NCBI RefSeq assembly: GCF_017743865.1
Contig: NZ_JAGHRJ010000007.1
Span: forward strand, 106,223-170,222
Length of the DNA: 64,000 nt
Direction of reading: 5' to 3'
Source of the DNA: Labrenzia sp. R4_2
GTDB taxonomy: Bacteria > Pseudomonadota > Alphaproteobacteria > Rhizobiales > Stappiaceae
The notes below the pieces were generated by a model, which had not been told where the DNA came from, did no database searches, and worked only from the letters and a program-made list of their open reading frames with translations. Shown here one piece after another: positions 17,593 through 26,053 of this stretch. The translations under genes were made by a program, and so were the position numbers. Every line of letters begins with the position of its first letter. The stretch's first letter is position 1.

Positions 17593-17986
17593 TTGCGAAA
17601 TCCGTACTCTAGAAATGCCTTACAGCGGTGGCACCAATTTTCTCGCCCTGAACAGTTCACGGTTGATCAGCGGTCGGCACAGTATTTTTGAAATAACAAT
17701 CCGACCACTTCTATAAAGTTAATCTGAATAAATAAATTAGATATGGTTACACTTGCCTGAACGCAGCGTTATTGCCTATTTTTTATTCATTATAAGTATT
17801 TTTGCCAATATCTATGTAGGGCGAGCTCCGAATTTGATCATTCGCATAAAAAAGCAACTTCCTTCTTTTCCAGATAAAAGTGCAATTGGCCCCAAAAAAC
17901 CGTGATCACAAGTCTGTGTTTACGGAACGATAAACATGCCCTCGCGTTCGCTCAGTTGATGAACGAAAGCAAAAAAGGATTTCCCT
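17593..17986. other. Intergenic region without recognised gene
   Basis: About 390 bp, AT-rich (especially 17690-17830), between the leftward TadG gene and the rightward lyase pseudogene. It must hold both promoters. I see no RNA, repeat or ORF with coding character in it. Confidence 0.4.
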
Positions 17987-18886
17987 ATGACCGCAGGCGA
18001 CACCGGCACCACATCTTTTTCGAAAGCAAAAGCTTGTTCCGTTGGCGGAGTTCTAACGCTCTTGGGCGCGTCAGCCGCACTCGCTCAAGACGAGATCGTC
18101 ATCGGTGGTAAAGCCATACCTGTCGAGGAGGACTCTTACAAATGTGACATGACCGCTGAGGAAATCCCGGATGACCTGAGCATCAAACGGCTGGCAAACT
18201 GCGAATCCGCCGAACTCATCGATTTTGAATTGCCGGGCAAAGAACTGCGCGCCGTAAAGTTCACCATATCACCGGATGACAAACCTATTTCATCCGGGAT
18301 ACGCGCTGAGTTGCGCGACATGTACGTGGCTAAAAATGGCGAGGAAGTCTGGTACCGGATCTCCACATTAATCCCGGAGACGTTTCCCATGGAAGCAGAC
18401 CATCGACTTGTCCTGTCTCAGTGGCACGAGCGACTAAGAGCAGGTGGCCACAGCCTGCGGCCCAACATTTCGCACCGGCTTTGGAACGGTCGTTTTGTCG
18501 TGACCCTTTGGAGCGACGACGTCATCGAGCGGCTTGGCACCATCGAAGGAGACGGCCAGATCCTTTATTCGGAACCACGGATCGACTAGGGCGTCTACCA
18601 CGAATATGTCTACCGTGTTGTGTGGTCGCCAGAAAATGATGGCCGGATCGATGCCTGGATGCGGGAGTGTCCGCCGCTGCGGGAGACCTGTGACAGCGAT
18701 TGGCAGGCCATGATCCAGTTTGAAGGCACAACCGGCTATTCCAACGACAAGGTAGACGGCTATTATTTCAAGTACGGGCTCTACACCGTGAGTGACTTTG
18801 ACGTGCCGTTTACGGCGTTTCACAAGGATTACTGGAGCGGACCAACCGCTCAGAGCATCGGATTGTCCGATCCGATCTTCAAATGA
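17987..18886 (+). pseudogene. Polysaccharide lyase (heparin lyase I-like), interrupted by amber codon
   Basis: A 300-codon frame starts at an ATG with AAGGA 7 bp upstream and has a signal-like N-terminus ending ASAALAQ. Codon 201 (18587-18589) is TAG; the frame continues in phase to 18886 with the remaining conserved part of the lyase fold. Motifs on both sides belong to one domain: GIRAELRDMY, QWHER and LWSDDVIERLG before, and HEYVYRVVWSPENDGRIDAWM and YYFKYGLYTV after. A single substitution from a tyrosine, glutamine or tryptophan codon would explain it. Without suppression the product loses the last third. No other lyase gene is nearby. Confidence 0.72.
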
Positions 18887-18921
18887 GCCCGACGAAAAAT
18901 ATGTGTTTAGGCTAACATGTT

Positions 18922-18956
18922 AACGCAATCGGGAGGACTATCCTCCCGATCGCGTT
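18922..18956. terminator. Strong bidirectional hairpin between convergent genes
   Basis: A stem of 9 bp (ATCGGGAGG with CCTCCCGAT) extended by AACGC/GCGTT after one mismatch, with a 5-nt loop. It lies between the lyase pseudogene and the convergent acyl-CoA dehydrogenase. It lacks a long T run, so it may act in RNA end stability as well as in termination. Confidence 0.6.
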
Positions 18957-18974
18957 GCTTAGCAGCCACGACAT

Positions 18975-20111
18975 CTAAGCCATTTGGCGGGCATAGCGCT
19001 CCAAATGTTGGTCTGTATCGCCGAACGCCTTTTCTGCGACCATGACCCGTTTCACATAGTCGCCAAGCTCATATTCATCCGTCATGCCGATGCCGCCATG
19101 CATCTGGATCGCATTTTGACAGATCACCCGCCCGCGTTCGCCAAGGTAGACCTTGGCGGCAGAGACCGCTTTCTTCCGAATGGGGGCGTCCGGGCTATCG
19201 GCGGTCATGGCGGCTTCAAACACCAGCGACTTGGCATGCTCGAAATCAATCATCATTTCGGCCAACTGATGCTGAAGTGCCTGGAACTCACCGATCGGAC
19301 GGCCGAACTGGGTACGAACCTTGAGATACTCTGTCGTCATGGCGATGATTTTCTCAAGCGCTCCCAAGGCTTCGGCGCACAGCGCTGCCGTCCCAAGATC
19401 TGCGATATGCTCAATGAGGTCTGCCGCCTTGTCTTTCGGACCGAGTATATCGGATGCAGCTACAGGAACATTCTCAAGCACAATGTCCGCACCGGTCCGG
19501 CCATCTGCAAACCGGTAGGGTTTTATTTCCACACCGCTTGCGTCCGGCCGTACGAGGAACAAGGTGAGACCATCCGGATCAGACGCGGTTCCGGAGGTTC
19601 GGGCCGACACGATAAAAATGTCCGCTGATGGAGCACCGATGACCGCTGCTTTCCGGCCGGAGAGCCGGTAACCATCGCCGTCCGGTTCCGCACGGGTCGC
19701 AACGCTTGAAAGGTCAAACCGGCTTTCCGGTTCCAAAAACCCGACCGCGGCGCGTTTGGAGCCGTCCGCAATGCCAGGCAGAAAAGCGTTTTTCTGATCT
19801 TCTGTTCCAGCCAATTGAAGGGCGCCCCCGCCCAAAACAACGCTGGCCGTGAAGGGCTCTAGCGAAAGGTGTCGTCCGAACTCGATGGCCGCGACCATCG
19901 TGTCGACGGCGGTGCCGCCAACGCCCGCATAAGCCTCTGCGATGGGCAGGCCCAGCATTCCAAGCTCACCGAGCGCCGACCAGATCTCAGGATCATGGTC
20001 CTGATCACCGGCTATGAGAGACCGGCGCGTGGCCTGGCTGCAGCCGTCGCTCAACAGCTTGCCGAGACTGTCGGAAATCAGGGATTGTTCTTCAGAATAA
20101 TTGAAATTCAT
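18975..20111 (-). CDS. Acyl-CoA dehydrogenase family protein (partner subunit type)
   Basis: This 378-residue protein has the ACAD N-terminal helical domain, a middle beta-domain, and the C-terminal motifs RTQFGRPIGEFQALQHQLAEM and QMHGGIGMTDEYELGDYVKR that bind FAD. The C-terminus stops without the YEG-type segment that carries the catalytic glutamate in medium-chain enzymes. Such proteins often form alpha2-beta2 heterotetramers with an adjacent ACAD, as in the FadE pairs of steroid side-chain breakdown. The neighbour 14 bp upstream is another ACAD, which fits. The substrate is unknown. Confidence 0.85.
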   Translation of the reverse strand: MNFNYSEEQSLISDSLGKLLSDGCSQATRRSLIAGDQDHDPEIWSALGELGMLGLPIAEAYAGVGGTAVDTMVAAIEFGRHLSLEPFTASVVLGGGALQLAGTEDQKNAFLPGIADGSKRAAVGFLEPESRFDLSSVATRAEPDGDGYRLSGRKAAVIGAPSADIFIVSARTSGTASDPDGLTLFLVRPDASGVEIKPYRFADGRTGADIVLENVPVAASDILGPKDKAADLIEHIADLGTAALCAEALGALEKIIAMTTEYLKVRTQFGRPIGEFQALQHQLAEMMIDFEHAKSLVFEAAMTADSPDAPIRKKAVSAAKVYLGERGRVICQNAIQMHGGIGMTDEYELGDYVKRVMVAEKAFGDTDQHLERYARQMA

Positions 20112-20124
20112 GATGCCGGTCCTG

Positions 20125-21318
20125 TTAGCTCAGGAGTGTTTTTGAAATGATGTTCTTTTGAATTTCGGTCGAACCTCCGTAGATCGTTGCCTTGCGGCGG
20201 TCGATGTAAGCTGGCATGCGCGGGATCGCATAGTCCGGCCCGACTGTGTCGCCGTTCCACGCAGGATCCATCGCCGCTTGCTGCCAAGGTAGGGCATGCA
20301 CTCCGACTGCATCCATTTGCAGTTCGGCAATGCGCTGCTGCACTTCGGTGCCCTTGACCTTTAAAACAGACGGGAAGGCCCCGTTCAAACCCGTTCCACT
20401 GCCACTCAGCATCCGCATGTTTGTGAGTTCCAATGCCCTCAGATCGATCTCGAGCCGCGCGATCTTCACCGCAAACAGTGGATCTTCAATCAAAGGCTTG
20501 CCGTTTTTCTTCTCTATCCGGGCGATTTCCAGGAGCTTTTCGAACTCGGCCTTGCAGCCGCCGACGCCGGCAATCCCGGTGCGTTCATGCCCGAGCAGGA
20601 ACTTGGCATAGTCCCAGCCCTTGTTTTCTTCGCCGACCAGATTTTCCGCCGGGACCCGGACATTTTCCAGAAAAACCTCGTTGACCGAATGCATGCCGTC
20701 AAACGTGATGATCGGGCGGACGGTGATGCCGGGGATTTTCATGTCGATCAGAAGGAACGAAATTCCCTGCTGTTTCTTGGCCGCATTGGGATCGGTGCGC
20801 ACCAGGCAGAACATCCAATCGGAAAAATGGGCGTATGACGTCCAGATCTTTTGTCCATTGACGATATAATCGTCACCGTCGCGAACAGCTGCCGTTTTTA
20901 AAGAAGCCAGATCCGACCCGGATCCGGGTTCGGAAAAACCCTGGCACCACGGCACTTCACCGCGGGCAATCCCTGGCAAGTGACGGGCTTTCTGGTCCTC
21001 GCTGCCGAATTCAATGATCACCGGGCCAACCATATTAACGCCGAACGGCAGAACGCGGGGCGCTCCGGCAAGATAGGCTTCTTCATCGAAGATATTCACC
21101 TGCACCGGTGTCCAGCCGCAGCCGCCATGTTCCTCGGGCCAGCGGGGCACCAGCCAACCCTTTTGCCCAAGGATCTGCTGCCAGAGCATGAAGTCTTCGC
21201 CGTCAAGCTTTTGTCCTGCCTTGACCTTGTCACTGAGACCTTTTGGCAGCTTCGCCTCCATGAAGGCCTTTACCTCAGTCCGGAAAGCCTCGTCTTCCGG
21301 CGTATAATTGATGTCCAT
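20125..21318 (-). CDS. Acyl-CoA dehydrogenase family protein (paired with next ACAD)
   Basis: This 397-residue ACAD has WCQGFSEPGSGSDLASLKT (flavin/substrate loop), IVNGQKIWTSYAH, and a C-terminal arm ending IYGGSTEIQKNIISKTL. The canonical YEG glutamate of that arm is glycine here, so any catalytic base must lie elsewhere, as in isovaleryl-CoA dehydrogenase or the steroid FadE proteins. Together with the 378-residue ACAD just downstream it forms a candidate heteromeric enzyme that desaturates a bulky or branched acyl-CoA. The two are co-transcribed with the MaoC-like gene upstream. Confidence 0.88.
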   Translation of the reverse strand: MDINYTPEDEAFRTEVKAFMEAKLPKGLSDKVKAGQKLDGEDFMLWQQILGQKGWLVPRWPEEHGGCGWTPVQVNIFDEEAYLAGAPRVLPFGVNMVGPVIIEFGSEDQKARHLPGIARGEVPWCQGFSEPGSGSDLASLKTAAVRDGDDYIVNGQKIWTSYAHFSDWMFCLVRTDPNAAKKQQGISFLLIDMKIPGITVRPIITFDGMHSVNEVFLENVRVPAENLVGEENKGWDYAKFLLGHERTGIAGVGGCKAEFEKLLEIARIEKKNGKPLIEDPLFAVKIARLEIDLRALELTNMRMLSGSGTGLNGAFPSVLKVKGTEVQQRIAELQMDAVGVHALPWQQAAMDPAWNGDTVGPDYAIPRMPAYIDRRKATIYGGSTEIQKNIISKTLLS

Positions 21319-21390
21319 GCCTCACTCCCAATTTGTTTATTTGCCTCTAGGCATCGGCCGCTCCCCCAGCGGCTTCGACGCCAATGGCTC

Positions 21391-21852
21391 TTACCGTCCC
21401 GCGACCAGCCGTTTGGCGGTGTAGGTGATGACCGTTTCGCCATTTTGATTGACGATGTCGTTGCGCGTCGTCACCACGGCACGGTTTCCCTTGCTGGTCT
21501 GGCGGACCTCTAAAACCTCCACGATGGCGTGAATGGTGTCTCCAGCAGCGACGGGTGCCAGAACCTTCTTGTCGACTTCCAGAAGCGCCAGCCCTGTCGC
21601 CTGGATGAGGGTCTGGCACTGGATGCCCTCGATCAACGTGTAGGTCAGTGCCGCAGGTGCGACCCGCCCCCGGGCCGCGACCCCTTGCCCAAAGGTCTGG
21701 TCGGTGAACAGAACTTCGGTCATTCCGGTTACACCGACAAAGGCGATGATGTCTGCTTCCGTAATCGTGCGTGCCAATGTCCGGTACCGGTCACCAGCAG
21801 AAAAGTCCTGCCAGTGGAATCCCGGTCCGACGAGCCGTGGAGATTGAGTCAT
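21391..21852 (-). CDS. MaoC-like hot-dog protein
   Basis: This single hot-dog domain protein has the pattern FSAGDRYRTLARTITEADIIAFVGVTG, ATGLALLEVDKKVLAPVAAGDTI and a final TYTAKRLV typical of MaoC-like hydratases. The usual D-x(4)-H signature of active R-specific hydratases is replaced around TGMTEVLFTD, so hydratase activity is uncertain. I place the start at 21852 (MTQSPR, 153 residues), where family similarity begins; the frame is open to an ATG at 21897. It heads the unit with the two acyl-CoA dehydrogenases. The AT-rich promoter before it holds a TTGCGAA element also seen before 31825. Confidence 0.7.
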   Translation of the reverse strand: MTQSPRLVGPGFHWQDFSAGDRYRTLARTITEADIIAFVGVTGMTEVLFTDQTFGQGVAARGRVAPAALTYTLIEGIQCQTLIQATGLALLEVDKKVLAPVAAGDTIHAIVEVLEVRQTSKGNRAVVTTRNDIVNQNGETVITYTAKRLVAGR

Positions 21853-22084
21853 GCGTCCAAACACTCTTTTTGGTGCGTGATCGGGGGGTAGGTCCATCCG
21901 ACAACGTTTTTCATAAGTATATTTATTATTATATTGCGAACTAATTTTCTGGCAAGCGTTTAAAGCGATCTAGCAGGCTCAACGCTCTTTGCAGGCTCAG
22001 TCAAAACAGAACACAAAGATACCGCCTGCTTTGAAAGCCAGCGCCTGGTTTCAAAATTTCTTTGAAGAGTTAACTCAACCCGGC

Positions 22085-22531
22085 TTAAGCGCCAGATCCG
22101 CTCAAACGGCCTTGAAGGTTCTGCCGTGCCTTGCGCAGGGTCGTGATCAGATGCTCAATGTCACTGTCATCGACACCCTCGAATGTGACTTCATTCATTT
22201 GGCGCATGCTTTCGCCGATTTTCTTCCAGACTTCCTGCATCTTCGGCGTCAGCCAAACACGTTTGGCCCGGCGATCCTTTTCATCCGGTCGGCGCTCCAC
22301 ATAGCCTTTGGCTTCCAACCGATCCACGAGACCGCTGATCGTGACCGTTCCGATATCCATCCGGGAAGCCAGATCCGTCTGCGTCAGGCCATCATCCTTG
22401 TGAAGATGATTGAGCAGGAACACCTGCACATGGGTCAGGTCGTACTCGGTTGCCAGTTGATCAAAAAGAATCCGGCGGAAACGGGCAATGTCGCTGAACA
22501 AAGTACCGAGCTTGCGATCCAGGTCGTGCAT
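22085..22531 (-). CDS. MarR family transcriptional regulator (first paralogue)
   Basis: This 148-residue winged-helix protein has recognition region LTQTDLASRMDIGTVTISGLVDRLEAKGYVERRPDEKDRRAKRVWLT. The DxRxKxxxLT wing with RRAKRVWLT is classic MarR. It is clearly paralogous to the MarR protein at 33631-34077; both share DIARFR, GTVT, GLVDRLEA, DRRAKRV and a RQNL tail. It probably represses the surrounding acyl-CoA genes and is released by a CoA-thioester or acid. It is transcribed in the same direction as the MaoC/ACAD unit that follows. Confidence 0.85.
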   Translation of the reverse strand: MHDLDRKLGTLFSDIARFRRILFDQLATEYDLTHVQVFLLNHLHKDDGLTQTDLASRMDIGTVTISGLVDRLEAKGYVERRPDEKDRRAKRVWLTPKMQEVWKKIGESMRQMNEVTFEGVDDSDIEHLITTLRKARQNLQGRLSGSGA

Positions 22532-22693
22532 ATGTGTCCAATTTCAAGTTCGCCAAAACCGATTTTATCAGCGGATCTACGCCACCCACTGTTTGCTATC
22601 AGTCAGGCCAATGTCTTTATGCCTGCCTTAGCGGCGCGCGATCCTTAGCAAAATATGTACATGCGAACAATCGTCAGTTGGTCGAGCGTAAAC

Positions 22694-23896
22694 TTACGGA
22701 GCTGTTTCCAGGCATTTTGTGATTTCTGACGCAGAGAAACCAAGTTCTTCCAGAACTTCACGACTGTGCTGCCCGACCTGAAACGGCGGCTCTGCCTTTT
22801 GGTACGGCCCGTCCTCGTTCGCCACGAAGGGCGCACCGAGCAAAGTGACTGGGTCTGATGTGTCGTCAAGTTTCCCTGCCTCCACAAGCAGGCCGCGATG
22901 GTCAAGCTGCGGGTCGGACAGCGCCTGACCCAGATCACGAACGGCTTGGACCGGGACGCCATGCGCCTTCAGGATTTTCAGCCATTCCTCCGTCGAACGG
23001 CTTTGCAAGACAGGCCGGATCAGCTCCCGGCCTTCTTCAAGATGTTTGTGGCGGGCGAGCTCGGAGGAAAATCGCGGGTCCTCCAACAGCTCCGCAAGAC
23101 CGAGCGCCTTGAGCGCCCCTTCCTGCTGATCAGAGGTCAAGGTGGCGAGCAAGATCATGCCGTCCGATGTTTCGAACGTTCCGGCAGTCGGTTGGGTCAT
23201 CGGGGATTCATTGCCCATCAGGGGTGGCAAATGCCCTCGAACCAGATAATCGGCTCCTTGGCAGCACATCAGCTGAAGAGCCGTATCGTACATGGCAACG
23301 TCCAGAAACTGGCCTTTGCCGGTCATGGCACGGCGGTAGAGCGCTGCAGCTATGGCATAGGCTGCCGAAACACCGGTGGTGACGTCTACAAGCATGAAAC
23401 CGATCCGGGTCGGCCCTGTCTCGGGGAACCCGGTCAGTGACATCATCCCAGAATCTGCCTGAATGGCAGAGTCATAAGCTTTTTCCGGAGCTCTTGGACC
23501 CGTTTGACCATACCCGCTGATGGAACAATAGATAACATCCGGGTTGGCGCTTCGAACCGTCTCGTAGTCGATGCCGAGTTTCTTCGCTGTTCCCGGCACG
23601 AAGTTTTCGATGACAACATCTGCGCCGGAAACCAATCGGCCAGCCGCCTCGCGTCCAATCTCCGACTTCAGATCAAGCGCGAGGCTGCGCTTTCGAAGAT
23701 TGCCGGTAAGGAACGCCGGTGAGAGGCGTTGTGCTGCCATCTCCGGGCTGGACAGCACCCCGCGCAGCTGGTCTCCCTCGCCGGGAGGTTCGACCTTGAT
23801 GACATCTGCATCGAGCAACGCCAGCATTTGCGCAGCCATCGGACCTGACAACGCACGGGTAAAGTCGATGACACGCAGTCCCTTGAATGCCCGCAT
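22694..23896 (-). CDS. CaiB/BaiF family CoA-transferase (400 aa)
   Basis: This class III CoA-transferase starts with MRAFKGLRVIDFTRALSGPMAAQMLALLDADVIKVEPP and has GNLRKRSLALDLKS, VVIENFVPGTAKKLGIDY and VIYCSISGYGQTGP, all typical of the family. The aspartate that carries the CoA thioester should be the D in MLVDVTTGVSAAY. The frame is open 69 codons further upstream, but that part overlaps the preceding ligase gene in another frame. The ATG at 23896 lies one base after that gene's stop, so the start is firm. It likely moves CoA to the pathway's acid from another acyl-CoA. Confidence 0.9.
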   Translation of the reverse strand: MRAFKGLRVIDFTRALSGPMAAQMLALLDADVIKVEPPGEGDQLRGVLSSPEMAAQRLSPAFLTGNLRKRSLALDLKSEIGREAAGRLVSGADVVIENFVPGTAKKLGIDYETVRSANPDVIYCSISGYGQTGPRAPEKAYDSAIQADSGMMSLTGFPETGPTRIGFMLVDVTTGVSAAYAIAAALYRRAMTGKGQFLDVAMYDTALQLMCCQGADYLVRGHLPPLMGNESPMTQPTAGTFETSDGMILLATLTSDQQEGALKALGLAELLEDPRFSSELARHKHLEEGRELIRPVLQSRSTEEWLKILKAHGVPVQAVRDLGQALSDPQLDHRGLLVEAGKLDDTSDPVTLLGAPFVANEDGPYQKAEPPFQVGQHSREVLEELGFSASEITKCLETAP

Positions 23897-23897
23897 G

Positions 23898-26039
23898 TCA
23901 CTTTCCCGCCGGATCGCCGGCAGGCCCTGTGGCTTTGGGAACAATGACCGCGTCCAGGGCAACGGCGCCGTCCGGCAGGACGACAAACGGATTGATGTCG
24001 ATTGATTCCAACCGGTCGGCATTTTCTGCGGCAAAGACCGACAGCCGGGACAGGGCTTCGGCCAGTGCCTTAGTGTCCGCAGGCGGTGCGCCGCGCACAC
24101 CATCCAGCATCGCCCGTCCCTTGATCTCGCCGATCATGCGATGCGCTTCATCAACGCCAAACGGGGCCAGGCGGAAGGTCACGTCCTTCATCACTTCAAC
24201 AAAAACACCGCCAAGACCGAACATCACCGCTGGACCAAGTGCCGGATCATTCGTCACGCCCAGAACCGTTTCAACACCGCCCGAGACCATTTCACAGACG
24301 AGCACGCCCTCAATTGTGGCATTTGGCTGTGCTTCCCGCGCCCGGTTCAGGATGGCTTCAAAACCTTCGGCTATGGCCTTTTCGTCGTTTAGACCGATCA
24401 AAACGCCGCCGATCTCGGTTTTATGCAGGATATCCGGCGAGGCGATTTTCAAGACCACCGGGCCGCCAATCGCGTGCCATGCCTTGACCGCTTCTTCGGC
24501 ACTTGCCGTCAGGAAATCATGGGTCACCGGGATACCGGCGCTTGCCAGAATGGCTTTTGCCCCAGCTTCCGACACCCGTTCATCCGGCGCTTTTGCCACA
24601 TCTGCCGGAAGTGCCGCAGGCGCATCAGGCTGGCCGCGCTGGAAGGTCTCGTGAAACTGGGCAAGGGCGGCCACGGCGCGGATCGCCATCACCGGATCCT
24701 CGTAACAGCCGATGTTGAGCGCTTCATACTCAGCAATGATTTCGGGTGTGGCGATCATGCTGAGCGCCATCGGTGTTTCAGGGTGTTTTTCCCGCAAGCC
24801 CTTGAAAGTCTGAAGGCAGAAGTCTCTGAGTCCCGGCGCCTGTGGGGCGCTTGCAAGATAGATTGCATAGGCATCACAGCCGCTATAACGGATCGACAGA
24901 TCGATGCCCTGTCCGATAACCTCCGGCTGGTTGAGGACCTGCCCGGTAATGTCGATCGGATTGCGCACACCTGCGTATGGAATCAGTCCCAGCAGCTTTT
25001 GCTGCAAGGCCTCCGGCATCACCGGAACTTCCAAGCCGTTTTTGACAGACTCGTCAGCCATCTGAATACCAATACCGCCGGAGACGGTCTGAATGGCCAT
25101 CTTCCGGCCCGTCGGGAACAGCCCGGTCTGGCAAGCATAGGCGACATCGACCATTTCGTGGCAGCTGTGCGCCCGGTAAACGCCATATTGTTTGAAGAGC
25201 GCATCGTAGATCGCATCATCACCAGCGAGACTGGCCGTGTGTGTCGCCGCAGCTTCTGCGCCCACATCCGTATCCCCGACCTTGATCATGATCACGGGCT
25301 TCTTCGCGGCGCGGGCCAGATCAAGGGCCGCACACATGCGGTCTCGGTTCTTCACGCCTTCGGTATAGGCCATGATGGTCGAGACATCCGGATGATCCGC
25401 ATAGTAAGCGATGACCTCAGCAACATCGATGTCGCATTCATTGCCGGTGGTCACCCAGAGGTCGGTCGCAACACCGCGCCGCTGCGCCATGTAGAACATG
25501 TGCGCCCCATAGGCACCGCTCTGGCTGACGATTGCCGTTTTCCCCGGAGCAAGGCGCAAGCTGGCCTGAACACTGGAAAACGTGCCGAACCAGCCGGCAC
25601 TGACGCTGAACGCTCCGATACAATTCGGACCGATCAGCCGCATCCCGGTTTTCTGCGCCGCTGCCGCAATCCGTTGCTGTACTTCGGCGCCCCCTGCTCC
25701 GAGTTCTGCAAAACCGGAGCTGAAGATGATCGTGGACTTGGTGCCCATGGCGGCGCAATCCGCAACCGTCTTTTCAACGAGAGGCGCGGGCACGGCAACA
25801 ATTGCGCAATCCACCGCTTCGGGCACCTCGGTGATTGACGGATACGCCTTTAGGCCCTGAACCGTTGGCCGCTTCGGGTTGACGGGATAGATCCGTCCCT
25901 TGAACCCGCCGGCAATTGTGCTGGAAACCGGCCGCCCGCCAATCCTGCTTGCATCATCCGACGCCCCGATGATTGCAACCGACTGAGGCTTCAGGAGAAC
26001 ATCGAGGCTGGCGTTGGTGGAGGGCAATACATCGGCCAT
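23898..26039 (-). CDS. Acyl-CoA synthetase (ADP-forming), acetate-CoA ligase family
   Basis: This 713-residue protein combines a CoA-binding Rossmann domain (KPQSVAIIGASDDASRIGGRP), two succinyl-CoA-ligase-like domains (GPNCIGAFS, IVSQSGAYG) and an ATP-grasp domain in the C-terminal third (GGPVVLKIASPDILHKTEIGGV). It should make an acyl-CoA reversibly from acid, CoA and ATP, giving ADP and phosphate. The ATG at 26039 is preceded by AAGGAA; the longer frame to 26081 overlaps the upstream ligase. It sits between an AMP-forming ligase and a CoA-transferase, so three activation routes are adjacent. Confidence 0.88.
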   Translation of the reverse strand: MADVLPSTNASLDVLLKPQSVAIIGASDDASRIGGRPVSSTIAGGFKGRIYPVNPKRPTVQGLKAYPSITEVPEAVDCAIVAVPAPLVEKTVADCAAMGTKSTIIFSSGFAELGAGGAEVQQRIAAAAQKTGMRLIGPNCIGAFSVSAGWFGTFSSVQASLRLAPGKTAIVSQSGAYGAHMFYMAQRRGVATDLWVTTGNECDIDVAEVIAYYADHPDVSTIMAYTEGVKNRDRMCAALDLARAAKKPVIMIKVGDTDVGAEAAATHTASLAGDDAIYDALFKQYGVYRAHSCHEMVDVAYACQTGLFPTGRKMAIQTVSGGIGIQMADESVKNGLEVPVMPEALQQKLLGLIPYAGVRNPIDITGQVLNQPEVIGQGIDLSIRYSGCDAYAIYLASAPQAPGLRDFCLQTFKGLREKHPETPMALSMIATPEIIAEYEALNIGCYEDPVMAIRAVAALAQFHETFQRGQPDAPAALPADVAKAPDERVSEAGAKAILASAGIPVTHDFLTASAEEAVKAWHAIGGPVVLKIASPDILHKTEIGGVLIGLNDEKAIAEGFEAILNRAREAQPNATIEGVLVCEMVSGGVETVLGVTNDPALGPAVMFGLGGVFVEVMKDVTFRLAPFGVDEAHRMIGEIKGRAMLDGVRGAPPADTKALAEALSRLSVFAAENADRLESIDINPFVVLPDGAVALDAVIVPKATGPAGDPAGK

Positions 26040-26053
26040 GAAACGTTCCTTAC

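Noticed and set aside
18587..18589. Amber codon as a pyrrolysine or other recoding signal
   Set aside because: No pyl genes or recoding context are known for such lyases; a simple nonsense mutation is far more likely.
23897..24103. N-terminal extension of the 400-residue CoA-transferase
   Set aside because: The 69 extra codons overlap the end of the upstream ligase gene and read as shadow sequence; the family start coincides with the ATG at 23896.
24423..25838. Plus-strand open frame of 471 codons
   Set aside because: Antisense to the ADP-forming ligase; low-complexity, histidine- and arginine-rich translation typical of shadow frames.
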